Positions 1-10,970 of a stretch of 64,000 bases of DNA are shown here, one piece after another (position 1 is the first letter of the stretch; every line of letters starts with the position of its first letter). The notes beneath the pieces were generated by a model. It was not told the DNA's origin. It ran no database searches and saw nothing but the letters and a program-made list of their open reading frames with translations. A program made the position numbers and the translations under genes. Source of the DNA: Pseudomonas sp. B28(2017) (GTDB lineage: Bacteria; Pseudomonadota; Gammaproteobacteria; Pseudomonadales; Pseudomonadaceae); assembly GCF_002113025.1 (NCBI RefSeq), contig NZ_NEJH01000003.1, positions 124,001 through 188,000 of the forward strand. The letters are read 5' to 3'.

Positions 1-949
<949 letters not shown>

Positions 950-994
950 TCCCGGCGCCCGGCAACGGGCGTTCATTTAGGTTGAGGCAATCAG

Positions 995-1420
995 ATGGCT
1001 ATGACAGTCCATTGCGACATCGTCAGCGCGGAAGGGGAAATCTTTTCCGGTCTGGTCGAGATGGTGATTGCGCACGGTGCACTGGGTGATCTTGGTATCG
1101 CCCTGGGTCACGCGCCGCTGATCACTAATCTGAAGCCAGGTCCGATCCGCCTGGTCAAGCAGGGTGGGGAAGAGGAGGTGTATTACATCTCCGGTGGTTT
1201 CCTCGAGGTTCAGCCGAACATGGTCAAGGTTCTTGCCGACACCGTGCAACGTGCTGCCGACCTGGACGAAGCCTCCGCTCTGGAAGCCGTCAAGGCTGCC
1301 GAGAAGGCTCTGCACGACAGAGGCGGGGAGTTCGACTACGGTTCTGCTGCCGCACGCCTGGCCGAGGCTGCAGCTCAGCTGCGCACCGTCCAGCAGATCC
1401 GCAAGAAGTTCGGCCATTAA
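995..1420 (+). CDS. atpC: ATP synthase F1 subunit epsilon
   Basis: Epsilon subunit of F1, part of the rotating central stalk and an inhibitor of wasteful ATP hydrolysis. The 141-residue product starts [17 protein letters not shown] and contains the beta-sandwich text [14 protein letters not shown] and [13 protein letters not shown], followed by a helical hairpin rich in Ala and Glu. Length matches the family. The ATG follows a GAGG ribosome binding site about 8 bases upstream. It is the last gene of the atp operon, and a strong hairpin terminator follows within 30 bases. Confidence 0.98.
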   Translation: MAMTVHCDIVSAEGEIFSGLVEMVIAHGALGDLGIALGHAPLITNLKPGPIRLVKQGGEEEVYYISGGFLEVQPNMVKVLADTVQRAADLDEASALEAVKAAEKALHDRGGEFDYGSAAARLAEAAAQLRTVQQIRKKFGH

Positions 1421-1445
1421 GGCTGCACTTGTTGTGTGATTGATT

Positions 1446-1480
1446 AAAAAGGGTAGCCTCGGCTACCCTTTTTTCTTTTC
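1446..1480 (+). terminator. Rho-independent terminator of the atp operon
   Basis: A perfect stem AAAGGGTAGCC / GGCTACCCTTT with a tiny loop is followed by a run of T. It lies 26 bases after the atpC stop and ends the atp operon before glmU. Confidence 0.93.
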
Positions 1481-1533
1481 CGATTTTTACAACCCGGTCG
1501 CAGCCGCTGACCACCCAGGATTGGTAGCCAGTC

Positions 1534-2901
1534 ATGTCTCTCGAAATCGTTATTCTCGCTGCTGGCCAAGGCACGCGCATGCGTTCTGCTTTGCCGAAAG
1601 TCTTGCACCCGATTGCCGGCAACTCCATGCTCGGTCATGTTATCCACAGCGCCCGGCAACTTGATCCACAGCGCATTCATGTGGTGATCGGTCATGGTGC
1701 CGATGCCGTACGCGAACGCCTGGCGGCGGATGACCTGAACTTCGTCCTGCAGGATAAACAGCTGGGCACCGGTCATGCCGTCGCTCAAGCAGTGCCGTTC
1801 ATTGAGTCCGACACCGTGCTGGTGCTCTACGGCGATGTGCCGTTGATCGAAGTCGACACCCTGCAGCGCCTGCTCAAGCAGGTGGGTCCACAGCAGTTGG
1901 GCTTGCTGACCGTCGAACTGGATGACCCGACCGGTTACGGCCGTATTGTTCGTGATGCCGCTGGCAAGGTTGCGGCCATCGTCGAACAGAAAGATGCCAA
2001 TGACGCCGAACGCCAGATCACCGAAGGCAATACCGGCATTCTGGCGCTGCCTTTTGCCCGTCTTGGCGACTGGATGAGCCGTCTGTCCAACAACAACGCC
2101 CAGGGTGAGTACTACCTGACCGACATCATTGCCATGGCAGTGAGCGATGGTCTGGTGGTGGCCACCGAGCAACCGCACGACGCCATGGAAGTGCAGGGTG
2201 CCAACGACCGCAAGCAACTTTCCGAACTGGAGCGGCATTATCAATTGCGCGCCGCTCGTCGTTTGATGGCTCAAGGTGTGACGCTGCGCGACCCGGCTCG
2301 TTTCGACATTCGTGGTGAAGTCACGGTCGGGCGCGACGTACTCATCGACATCAACGTGATTCTCGAAGGCAAGGTCGTCATTGAGGATGACGTGGTGATC
2401 GGCCCGAACTGCGTGATCAAGGACAGCACCCTGCGCAAAGGCGTGGTCATCAAGGCCAACAGCCATATCGAAGGTGCCATTCTGGGTGAAGGCAGCGATG
2501 CCGGCCCGTTCGCGCGTCTGCGTCCAGGTAGCGTGCTGGAAGCCAGGGCGCATGTGGGTAACTTCGTCGAGCTGAAAAACGCCCACTTGGGCGAAGGCGC
2601 CAAGGCCGGTCACCTGACTTACCTGGGCGATGCCGAAGTGGGCGCGCGCACCAACATCGGTGCCGGCACCATCACCTGCAACTACGACGGCGCCAACAAG
2701 TGGAAAACCGTGTTGGGCGAAGATGTGTTCATTGGTTCCAACAACTCGTTGGTAGCGCCTGTGGATATCTCGGATGGCGCGACCACTGCGGCCGGTTCGA
2801 CCATTACCTCGACTGTGGATAAATCCCAGTTGGCGATTGGGCGTGCTCGCCAGAAGAACATCGATGGCTGGAAGCGGCCGGAGAAAATCAAGAAGGGCTG
2901 A
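1534..2901 (+). CDS. glmU: Bifunctional UDP-GlcNAc pyrophosphorylase / GlcN-1-P acetyltransferase
   Basis: GlmU carries out the last two steps to UDP-N-acetylglucosamine, precursor of peptidoglycan and LPS: acetylation of glucosamine-1-phosphate and then uridylylation. The 455-residue product has the N-terminal nucleotidyltransferase signature [11 protein letters not shown] (about residues 8-18), GTGHAVAQA and YGDVPLI, then from about residue 250 a left-handed beta-helix of hexapeptide repeats ([20 protein letters not shown] and on), with [19 protein letters not shown] and [14 protein letters not shown] of the acetyltransferase site. Full length for the family. It sits between atpC and glmR-glmS, so three genes of amino-sugar synthesis are clustered. 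A DnaA box lies inside its 3' end. Confidence 0.98.
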   Translation: MSLEIVILAAGQGTRMRSALPKVLHPIAGNSMLGHVIHSARQLDPQRIHVVIGHGADAVRERLAADDLNFVLQDKQLGTGHAVAQAVPFIESDTVLVLYGDVPLIEVDTLQRLLKQVGPQQLGLLTVELDDPTGYGRIVRDAAGKVAAIVEQKDANDAERQITEGNTGILALPFARLGDWMSRLSNNNAQGEYYLTDIIAMAVSDGLVVATEQPHDAMEVQGANDRKQLSELERHYQLRAARRLMAQGVTLRDPARFDIRGEVTVGRDVLIDINVILEGKVVIEDDVVIGPNCVIKDSTLRKGVVIKANSHIEGAILGEGSDAGPFARLRPGSVLEARAHVGNFVELKNAHLGEGAKAGHLTYLGDAEVGARTNIGAGTITCNYDGANKWKTVLGEDVFIGSNNSLVAPVDISDGATTAAGSTITSTVDKSQLAIGRARQKNIDGWKRPEKIKKG

Positions 2902-2918
2902 GTTATCCACAATCCCTT

Positions 2919-3034
2919 GCAGGAGCGAGCCTGCTCGCGATGGACGTCAACGATGACGAGGTCAGTCTGAATAAAAGCTGCGCCTCTAAGTCCATCGTCG
3001 GAACGCCGCCCCGAGCCGAGCTCGCTCCTACAGG
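2919..3034. repeat. REPIN-like pair of REP sequences
   Basis: Two inverted REP-type units, CAGGAGCGAGCCTGCTCGCG near 2919 and GAGCCGAGCTCGCTCCTACA near 3014, face each other across about 70 bases, with CATCGTCGGAACGCC matching GACGTCAACGATGACG. This is the usual REP doublet of fluorescent pseudomonads, mobilised in trans by RAYT transposases. Confidence 0.75.
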
Positions 3035-3130
3035 TTATCCACAGCTCTTTTTATCGCATGGCGCTTGACGAAGTTTCGCTGATAGGTTCTGATTGCTTCC
3101 GATATCTTTCGAAACGAAACTTACCAGCTC

Positions 3131-3907
3131 ATGTCGAAGCGCAACACACCTCAGCGTCGTCACAACATCCTCGCCTTGCTCAATCAGCAGGGCGAAGTCA
3201 GTGTGGATGAGTTGGCCAAGCGCTTCGAAACGTCAGAAGTTACGATCCGCAAGGATCTGGCGGCACTTGAAAGCAATGGCCTGTTGCTGCGTCGTTACGG
3301 CGGGGCGATCACCATGCCTCAGGAGCTGGTGGCCGACCTGGGTCAGCCGGTTTCCAAGTACAAACAAGCCATCGCCCGTGCCGCCGTCGCGCGGATCCGC
3401 GAGCATGCGCGCATCATTATCGACAGTGGCAGTACCACCGCCTCCATGATCCCGGAACTCGGGCAGCAACCCGGTCTGGTGGTGATGACCAACTCGCTGC
3501 ACGTCGCCAATGCCCTGAGCGAACTTGAGCACGAACCGGTGCTGTTGATGACCGGTGGCACCTGGGACCCGCATTCCGAGTCCTTTCAGGGGCAGGTTGC
3601 CGAGCAGGTACTGCGCTCCTACGATTTCGACCAGCTGTTTATCGGCGCCGATGGCATCGATCTGGTTCGCGGTACAACTACCTTCAACGAACTGCTCGGA
3701 CTGAGCCGGGTCATGGCCGAAGTCGCCCGTGAAGTGGTCGTGATGGTGGAGGCCGACAAGATCGGCCGCAAGATTCCCAACCTGGAGCTGCCCTGGAGCA
3801 GCGTCCATACCCTTATTACCGATGAACGCCTGCCACTTGAGGCTCGCGATCAGATTCAGGCCCGCGGCATCACTTTGGTTTGCGCGGCTGTCAGTCAGGA
3901 GAAATAG
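3131..3907 (+). CDS. glmR: DeoR/GlpR family regulator of glmS
   Basis: A 258-residue DeoR-family transcription factor. The N-terminal winged helix ([24 protein letters not shown] and [13 protein letters not shown], residues 8-45) is followed by a sugar-phosphate sensing DeoRC domain with the marker text [15 protein letters not shown] and FIGADGID. It ends one base before the glmS ATG, and the glmS ribosome binding site (AGGAG) lies in its last codons, so the two genes are almost certainly cotranscribed. In P. aeruginosa the gene at this position is glmR, reported to be needed for full glmS expression; I assign the name on family and synteny. Small amino-sugar phosphates are the likely effectors (inference). 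Confidence 0.9.
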   Translation: MSKRNTPQRRHNILALLNQQGEVSVDELAKRFETSEVTIRKDLAALESNGLLLRRYGGAITMPQELVADLGQPVSKYKQAIARAAVARIREHARIIIDSGSTTASMIPELGQQPGLVVMTNSLHVANALSELEHEPVLLMTGGTWDPHSESFQGQVAEQVLRSYDFDQLFIGADGIDLVRGTTTFNELLGLSRVMAEVAREVVVMVEADKIGRKIPNLELPWSSVHTLITDERLPLEARDQIQARGITLVCAAVSQEK

Positions 3908-3908
3908 C

Positions 3909-5741
<1,833 letters not shown>

Positions 5742-5763
5742 GTTATCCACAATGAAAAACCCC

Positions 5764-5809
5764 TGCTTTCAGACAATAAAGTCTGTCTCGCGATAATAAA
5801 AACTGTCTC
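5764..5809 (+). repeat. glmS-proximal end with two TnsB-like repeats
   Basis: Element terminus TGCTTTCA is followed by GACAATAAAGTCTGTCTC (5772-5789) and, 20 bases on, GATAATAAAAACTGTCTC (5792-5809). The two copies agree at 15 of 18 bases. This tandem array is what Tn7-family transposases (TnsB) bind. Confidence 0.8.
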
Positions 5810-5816
5810 ACTGGTC

Positions 5817-5842
5817 GGAGGGTCACACACAGGCGACCCTCC
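5817..5842. repeat. Perfect 8-bp inverted repeat inside element end
   Basis: GGAGGGTC and GACCCTCC are separated by ten bases (about 5817-5842). It lies between the TnsB-like repeats and the first coding remnant. It could be a hairpin in a transcript; function unknown. Confidence 0.4.
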
Positions 5843-6061
5843 CCGCAGCCGACGCAACCCGCCTCTGGTGACTCCACATTTGGATTTTTGCCTTTAAGTG
5901 CAGTGTCGCGGTTAGGAGCGCTTAGTTCGCAAGAAAGTGAAGTTATCTTAAAAATTCAAGACGATGAAGCTCTGAATTCATTTGTCTCAAGGAATCGGCT
6001 TGTTTTACGTCAGGAAATATACAGCGAAGACCAACTTAAACTTATAAATGGAAAATATTAG
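5843..6061 (+). pseudogene. C-terminal coding remnant upstream of tniQ, unidentified
   Basis: An open frame without a plausible start runs to a TAG at 6059-6061. Its last 60 or so residues look protein-like (for example SQESEVILKIQDDEALNSF and LVLRQEIYSEDQLKLI). The stop overlaps a GTG that opens the TniQ-like frame (TAGTG), the coupling expected between neighbouring tns genes. By position it may be the tail of a tnsC- or tnsB-like gene whose body was deleted, but I cannot recognise the family from these residues. Upstream, the element end lies immediately adjacent, so no room remains for a complete gene. Confidence 0.4.
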
Positions 6062-6929
6062 TGAAAGAGCGATCTCATTCTCATCGCGTCCGCATTGGGC
6101 TGGACAGGCTGTTACGGATTTAACAAACTACTACGTTTACACACTAGTTATTTTAAAACGGCCTTACTGATGCATCGCGTAGGCCGAGCCTATCTGCGGA
6201 CACATTACAAAAATAGGGATGACTGTAGTCTTGATGTTTACGTTAAAGATCAAGCCATTGCTCTGAGTGTCGAGTGCGTAAAAGATGATTTAGAAAATGG
6301 AGGTTATTCGTACTGGCGGCGTAGCCATAAAGTGTTGTGTAAAGTCTGTGCTGTACATAATGTTTTGCTTGTGCGGGATTGCCAGTTCTGTAAAAAACTG
6401 TTTTTTAAGTTCTCATAGCTCTTATGTTTTATGGAATGGATGTCCTTGCGGAAAATCTATCTTAGAAAGCGAAGTGACTGTCAATGAAAATGTTTTCGAG
6501 TTAAAAAAAGCTACGCTCTACCTAGATGTCCTTACTTATGGCTTTCGCGTCACAAGCTCTATCGCGCATAAGGCCATCTTACGTCGACTGATTGCCGATG
6601 GGTGTGATAAACCAAGATGGCGTAATCAGATTGGTGATAGATATAAAGACTCATCTCCCGAAATGGCCAAGCGTTTTATGATCTTTACCATGGATTGGTG
6701 GTTACAAGGTCACCAAGTATTGGCAGTCAACGAATGGCTTCTTTTTGATATGGTACTAATGCTTTTTTCGTCTTTTAAGGAGTTTTTAGATTGGATCGGG
6801 GTTCAGTCAATGTACTTTCCCCATGCAACAACATGGGCATCTTACCAAGTAGGCCGTGGGTACGATGAGAAGCCAATCTTTGCTAGCGAAACAATAACTT
6901 GCAGTGGATCTGTTGAAGGTGTTTTCTAG
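6061..6929 (+). pseudogene. Frameshifted TniQ/TnsD-like transposition targeting protein
   Basis: Three reading frames in succession give one protein of about 280 residues. Frame one starts at GTG 6061 (VKERSHSHRVRIGLDRLLRI) and stops near 6121; frame two continues to 6418; frame three runs to 6929. The middle part has the TniQ zinc-finger pattern: ECVKDDLENGGYSYWRRSH, then C-x2-C, H and C-x2-C (VLCKVCAVHNVLL, CQFCKKL), continued in frame three by WNGCPCGKSI. TniQ/TnsD proteins direct Tn7-like transposons to their target, here glmS. At least two frameshifts and loss of one Cys of the first pair mean it is not functional as read. Codon use and GC are unlike the flanking Pseudomonas genes. Confidence 0.7.
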
Positions 6930-7048
6930 TATGGTGTTTTATTGATTATGGCTGGAGTTGGTAGTCTTACTATTGAAAATTCATAAAATAATGAATTTTC
7001 AATAGTGATCAATACGTGCTTTACGGTATCGATCAATGGAGAGTAGAA

Positions 7049-7786
7049 ATGAAAAATTTTCTCACGGATAACAAGATTTATTTTGAGACTTGTGTTTCTG
7101 TACTGCTAGCGATTATGGCTATCATGGTTTCGATTAACGCTAACTTTATAGCCAAAGCCCAGTTGTCCTTAGCAAACGATGCTCAAAGGATTGCTACACT
7201 CCCTTATCTTCCAAATATAAAAGCTCGTTTTAAATTTGTAGCTTCGGAAAGTGGAGTTCGAAAGGACAAATTGGAGGTTACTAACTCCGGTGATGCGATG
7301 TACGAGTTGCGTGCTGTCCCTATAGCGTTTTTAGAGCTGCGAGAGCTGCAGGTTGTTCCAATGAGCGAAACTTACAAAAAAAACTCGCATCTCAATAAAA
7401 CTCTTATACCCCTAGAGGGGTATTTCCCAAACGTCACATGGGTTGATGGTAGCGACAAAGATTTTGTGCTATACCAAGATATAGAAAATACAGACCTCTT
7501 GGAAGACAGGCTAAATGCTTTCTCCAAAAAGTATGATAGTGAGGATAAACACGTTATAGGTGGCATTAAGAGATATTTAGTCGTCTCCTATAAAGACCGG
7601 TTTAAAGCACAACATACCGACTATTTTGAGTTTGACCCTATGGGTGAAGGAGTACTCATGGATAGTTCTGAAGGTGAGGGGATCTTCAACAGTTATAATG
7701 AATATTCTCGGCAGAAAGTTAAGCTGAACTATAAATTGTCTACACCAGAAGACATTGGTGTTCTGTGGGTTAAGCTGAAAAGCTAG
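7049..7786 (+). CDS. Hypothetical membrane-anchored protein, AT-rich orphan
   Basis: A 245-residue product of unknown function. I start it at ATG 7049 (MKNFLTDNKIYFETC), preceded by a GGAGAG motif; an in-frame start 33 bases upstream is possible. One transmembrane helix near the N-terminus (about residues 10-30, CVSVLLAIMAIMVSINANFI) is followed by a soluble domain with no motif I recognise. The layout suggests a single-pass anchor with a cytoplasmic or periplasmic sensor-like part. GC is much lower than the host genes, in keeping with transfer as Tn7-like cargo. It is isolated: 120 bases from the tniQ remnant and with degraded DNA downstream. Confidence 0.7.
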   Translation: MKNFLTDNKIYFETCVSVLLAIMAIMVSINANFIAKAQLSLANDAQRIATLPYLPNIKARFKFVASESGVRKDKLEVTNSGDAMYELRAVPIAFLELRELQVVPMSETYKKNSHLNKTLIPLEGYFPNVTWVDGSDKDFVLYQDIENTDLLEDRLNAFSKKYDSEDKHVIGGIKRYLVVSYKDRFKAQHTDYFEFDPMGEGVLMDSSEGEGIFNSYNEYSRQKVKLNYKLSTPEDIGVLWVKLKS

Positions 7787-7851
7787 ATATACAGTCGGAT
7801 TTGCCTATCGACGAATTTTGATCGGGTCTGCCCCTAAAGTAACGGCATCAA

Positions 7852-8005
7852 TTATTGACTTTCTTGAGTCGTCGGTAGCAGCAAACTGGTAATGAAGCAC
7901 AGTGAAAGAAATCCGCACAGCACGCCAAGCAGTATGGATTCCCCAAAGGTTTCTAAAACGAAAGCTGCGGCAATAAAAACGGGCCTGGCGAGCAGTCCCA
8001 TCCGA
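7852..8005 (-). pseudogene. C-terminal fragment of a membrane (MFS-like) transporter
   Basis: On the minus strand an open frame of about 50 residues ends in TAA at 7852-7854. The text (MGLLARPVFIAAAFVLETF, then GESILLGVLCGFLSLC, ending SLLLPTTQESQ) is two hydrophobic helices and a short polar tail, as at the end of major facilitator transporters. It runs into the arsJ-like fragment head to head with no start codon, so it is only a remnant. Family assignment is tentative. Confidence 0.45.
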
Positions 8006-8018
8006 GCTGTTGTAGTAG

Positions 8019-8200
8019 GCGGTGCTGTTCGGAGGACTAATGGTCTTTGGTGTGCTGTTCGCGGTGAACTCGTCGTTGCACAGCTATCTGATCGTGTCCT
8101 ATGCCAAGGAAGACGGTGGATCGCTGGACGTGGGTTTTATACATGTCGAACGCCATAGGGCGGTTGATAGGCACAGTGCTCTCCGGCTGGATGTATCAAG
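8019..8200 (+). pseudogene. Fragment of an ArsJ-like organoarsenical efflux MFS transporter
   Basis: The frame from 8019 reads LFGGLMVFGVLFAVNSSLHS, then YLIVSYAKEDGGSLDVGF. An extra base near 8139 shifts the frame, and the text resumes as YMSNAIGRLIGTVLSGWMYQ. The two halves together match the late transmembrane part of ArsJ, which exports 1-arseno-3-phosphoglycerate together with an ArsJ-associated GAPDH. Only about 60 residues remain, and neither the GAPDH partner nor other ars genes are near. It indicates that the element once carried, or landed beside, an arsenic-resistance module. Confidence 0.6.
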
Positions 8201-8550
8201 ATTGCATTGCCTCGCAATATGCTTGGCGAATGACCGCTTCCGGACGATTTTGTTGAAAAAGTCGGCTTTATTCCTACGGTGCCCGAGCTGGAGCGAGTTT
8301 TTCAATAGCGTCGACCGCTAGCTAGCGGCCTGCCGTCGCGAGCGGCAAGGTTCTGATTTTATTGGTTTCAAGGGAATTTGTATCGAAATTAGCGAGTTTA
8401 TGTCTTTTGCATACACTCGCTATTTTCGATACATAAGGTGTGACCAGCGTAACTGCTTGACCGCGCTTAACAGGAATAGGTCACGGCCATCGCCCTATCC
8501 GATGACCCAAAAGACGGCCTCCTGCCCAAAGCGGATACAGGTTGCTTAAT
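8201..8550. other. Non-coding or degraded stretch downstream of the defence operon
   Basis: No convincing gene is seen here. Short inverted pieces TTGTTGAAAAAGTC (about 8252) and GAGTTTTTCAATAG (about 8294) resemble decayed insertion-sequence ends, and a long hairpin lies at 8379-8433. The 3' end of the HNH gene follows at 8551. Confidence 0.5.
8379..8433. repeat. Long 19-bp inverted repeat
   Basis: TGTATCGAAATTAGCGAGT (8379-8397) is answered by ACTCGCTATTTTCGATACA (8415-8433), pairing 18 of 19 with a 17-base loop. There is no T-run of a classical terminator on either side. It could terminate the minus-strand defence transcript, be a recombinase site, or be the ends of a lost insertion. Confidence 0.6.
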
Positions 8551-9381
8551 TTAAGGCGCAATGTCTTCGGGTTGAGCGCAGAACGGCCCCGCCCCCATAG
8601 CGAACATTTTTGCCCTGGCAGCGCGTGCATATGGCGCACTAGACATCGTGGCCGAACGCATTTGCTCCTGAAGCCTATCCACAGCCGCCATGTCGACGTC
8701 CGCGCCAACGATGTCCATCAAGTTCCTATAGTTGTTCTCCACCTCTCGCATCACACGCTTGCGAGCTGTTACTAGATTGCCGAGATTTAGACCATACAAC
8801 TCAATGGATATTTTGGCTCGGAGTTGCTTAGCCTGCCCCAAGCAAGTCTCGCTTGCCACGGCTCGCCCGTCGTCGGCATTTATGTCGATCAGCGCCACAT
8901 CACTTCTTACAGTTGGGTCTAGTAGTACTGGCCTTTCATGGCCAAGGAATCGGCTATCCCAAGAGGCACACGGACTACCTTCCATTAGTGGAAACCAACT
9001 CCCTTTTCCAACGGTTTGATCTGTGGCCTCATCAGTACTCAGCCGGTTGGATCGGCCAGCAGAGTATCGGAAGTTCTCGAATGAAAACGCTAGCCAGGGA
9101 TAACCATCGTCTTCTCGGGCGTCAGTACGCTTAGCGGCTTTCTTTGGACGAAAGTGGTCCACATCAAAAAATGATTGTGGATCGTTACTTTCGGAATACC
9201 AGCATTTACCGTAAGACATTTTGGCTAGATGCTTCGCGAATGCCCGCCAAATATGTGCTTTTTTTTCGATGAATGTCTTTCGCTCTGCCTGCGGCTTCTC
9301 TTCCAGTTCAGCTTGTGCTCTAGCAGCGACAGCTAATAGCTTTGGCGGGATTACGCCCGGATCATTCCTAACAAATATCAA
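8551..9381 (-). CDS. PtuB-like HNH endonuclease (Septu-type effector)
   Basis: A 276-residue HNH-fold protein, likely the nuclease of this operon. Motifs: GKCWYSES (residues 58-65) followed by FFDVDHFRPK (71-80), the HNH core DH-RP-K, then the downstream PWLAFSFENF (95-104) and VLLDPT (152-157) that are typical of PtuB / retron-associated HNH proteins (TIGR02646-like). The usual second Cys of the C-x2-C zinc knuckle is Ser here (C60, S63), which is odd. Its start overlaps the stop of the ATPase gene by four bases (ATGA), so the two are translationally coupled, as ptuA-ptuB are in Septu. It is the last gene of the hsdM-hsdS-ATPase-HNH operon. The family call is from motifs only. Confidence 0.8.
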   Translation of the reverse strand: MIFVRNDPGVIPPKLLAVAARAQAELEEKPQAERKTFIEKKAHIWRAFAKHLAKMSYGKCWYSESNDPQSFFDVDHFRPKKAAKRTDAREDDGYPWLAFSFENFRYSAGRSNRLSTDEATDQTVGKGSWFPLMEGSPCASWDSRFLGHERPVLLDPTVRSDVALIDINADDGRAVASETCLGQAKQLRAKISIELYGLNLGNLVTARKRVMREVENNYRNLMDIVGADVDMAAVDRLQEQMRSATMSSAPYARAARAKMFAMGAGPFCAQPEDIAP

Positions 9382-10970
9382 GGCTTGGCCCCCTCCTTGG
9401 TTAACTTCTCGATCAGCATTTTCATACCTTCATGTCGACGCTCGATCTCTCCAGGGGACAAGGGAGGGCGGTCAGCGTACCGCACATCATGCCAAGCTAG
9501 CAGAAAGTCCTGATACAGCGGTTCACGGTCCTCGAAAAGGAATCCACGGCGTGCAAGATCGTCGTTTAGTTGAATCAGTAGTCGTTCATCAGCGTCCGAT
9601 TTATGAGGCGCCTGAGCCAGAGCATTTCGATCGTCTACCAAACGTTGCGTTTCGATATCGAGACTTGTCGGCATTCCAAAAATTTCAGTGAGCGTGGCAG
9701 TGAATCCCATGCCTTTTGGATCGGCGTACGGCGCAGACGCGGTGACTTTTCCATCTGAAGCCTGCGTAATCACTCGTATTTCATCACGAGACAGGGCCGA
9801 AATCGTCAGGGGATTGTGAGAAGTCAGCACGATATGGCAGTGATTTTTCTCAGCTGTGATCCCTGTCCATTCTTCGATTAAGTTCAGGTAGCTATGTTGC
9901 CAATGTGGATTCAGATGGGTGTCGGGCTCATCCAGCAAAAACAGTGTGCGCTTACCACGCGACACACGAATGAGGCCTAACACCATTAGTAGCTGCCGCT
10001 CACCATCTGACAGGTCGGCAAAGCCAACGTCGCCGCTGGCATCGTTACTGCGTGTCACCCAAACCTGTATTTCGCGGATTAGGTCGGAAATATCCATCGC
10101 TTCCAAGGCATAGAACATCTCGCGTTCATCCTTGAAGAGTTCTGCCATCCGCTTGAGACTTTGTAGCGAAGTCAGGAAGGTTGCGTACTGGGATTCGACT
10201 TGTTTCTTATCTCGGTAGTCGTCTACAGAATTACCCTCCAAGGAAATGGGGTGAAACGCAAAGTTCTTGAACTGCCGGGCCGCGCGACCGGCCGGACCGC
10301 CGGCTCCCCATAAGTCCTCAGCCAGGGCCTTCTTGCCTTTTGCGAACCAAGGCTCGCGAAACAATGCCAGAAGAGAGTGAAATCCGGTGATGCCTAGTCG
10401 AGTAGCGAGTTCGGAAGTGACTTTTTTATCTGGGAAGGCGAACAACGCCATCAGAGCCAATACTCCGTGGATTGGGCGACAGTAGAACAGTCGCCTGGCT
10501 ACTTGAGCTTGCGCCACCTTTTTATCGTCATCCTCCAGCTTCACGTCATCGTAATAGCGGCGCTGGTGACTGTCGAACAGCGACTCCAGCCGGCGACTGC
10601 CGCCAGAGTAGTAGCCAAACACCAGGTCTGGAAACCACTCCGACTTCCGCTTCTCGAAATCGGTTCTCTTGATCTCTTTGCCGTTGACACTGATTGCAGG
10701 CTCATCCGGTAAGTTGCTCAAACTCACTCTCGGTGGATTGGATATCGTTCGGCCTTGGGGTTGAATACGGTATTCCACTCGGTAACGGAACCGCGGCTCA
10801 TTGCGCCGCATATCAACCCAGCGGAAGACCTGGGTGATCGCCTCGATTAAATTGGACTTCCCGGCACCGTTCTGTCCGATAAGTACCGTCGTGAGATGTC
10901 GCTCGTCGAAGTCCACCTCTAACTGCTTCAAATTCTTGAAGCCATCAATGTAAACCTTATCCAGCCGCAT
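9378..10970 (-). CDS. PtuA-like AAA/ABC-type ATPase (Septu-type sensor)
   Basis: A 530-residue RecF/SMC-like ATPase. N-terminal MRLDKVYIDGFKNLKQLEVDF leads to the Walker A loop IGQNGAGKSN (31-40). The ABC signature is LSDGERQ (320-326), Walker B TLFLLDEPD (342-350), and the His switch TSHNP (383-387). All key residues are present, so it should bind and hydrolyse ATP. In Septu defence PtuA forms a large ring that holds PtuB and responds to phage infection by nucleotide depletion or sensing. Here its start lies 14 bases inside the hsdS gene and its end overlaps the HNH gene, so it is embedded in a type I methylase operon. It lacks the TOPRIM domain of OLD-family nucleases as far as I can see. 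Confidence 0.85.
   Translation of the reverse strand: MRLDKVYIDGFKNLKQLEVDFDERHLTTVLIGQNGAGKSNLIEAITQVFRWVDMRRNEPRFRYRVEYRIQPQGRTISNPPRVSLSNLPDEPAISVNGKEIKRTDFEKRKSEWFPDLVFGYYSGGSRRLESLFDSHQRRYYDDVKLEDDDKKVAQAQVARRLFYCRPIHGVLALMALFAFPDKKVTSELATRLGITGFHSLLALFREPWFAKGKKALAEDLWGAGGPAGRAARQFKNFAFHPISLEGNSVDDYRDKKQVESQYATFLTSLQSLKRMAELFKDEREMFYALEAMDISDLIREIQVWVTRSNDASGDVGFADLSDGERQLLMVLGLIRVSRGKRTLFLLDEPDTHLNPHWQHSYLNLIEEWTGITAEKNHCHIVLTSHNPLTISALSRDEIRVITQASDGKVTASAPYADPKGMGFTATLTEIFGMPTSLDIETQRLVDDRNALAQAPHKSDADERLLIQLNDDLARRGFLFEDREPLYQDFLLAWHDVRYADRPPLSPGEIERRHEGMKMLIEKLTKEGAKP

Noticed and set aside
1444..2910. Long open frame on the minus strand across glmU
   Set aside because: It is antisense to a full, canonical glmU; no family text, and its presence follows from high-GC codon bias.
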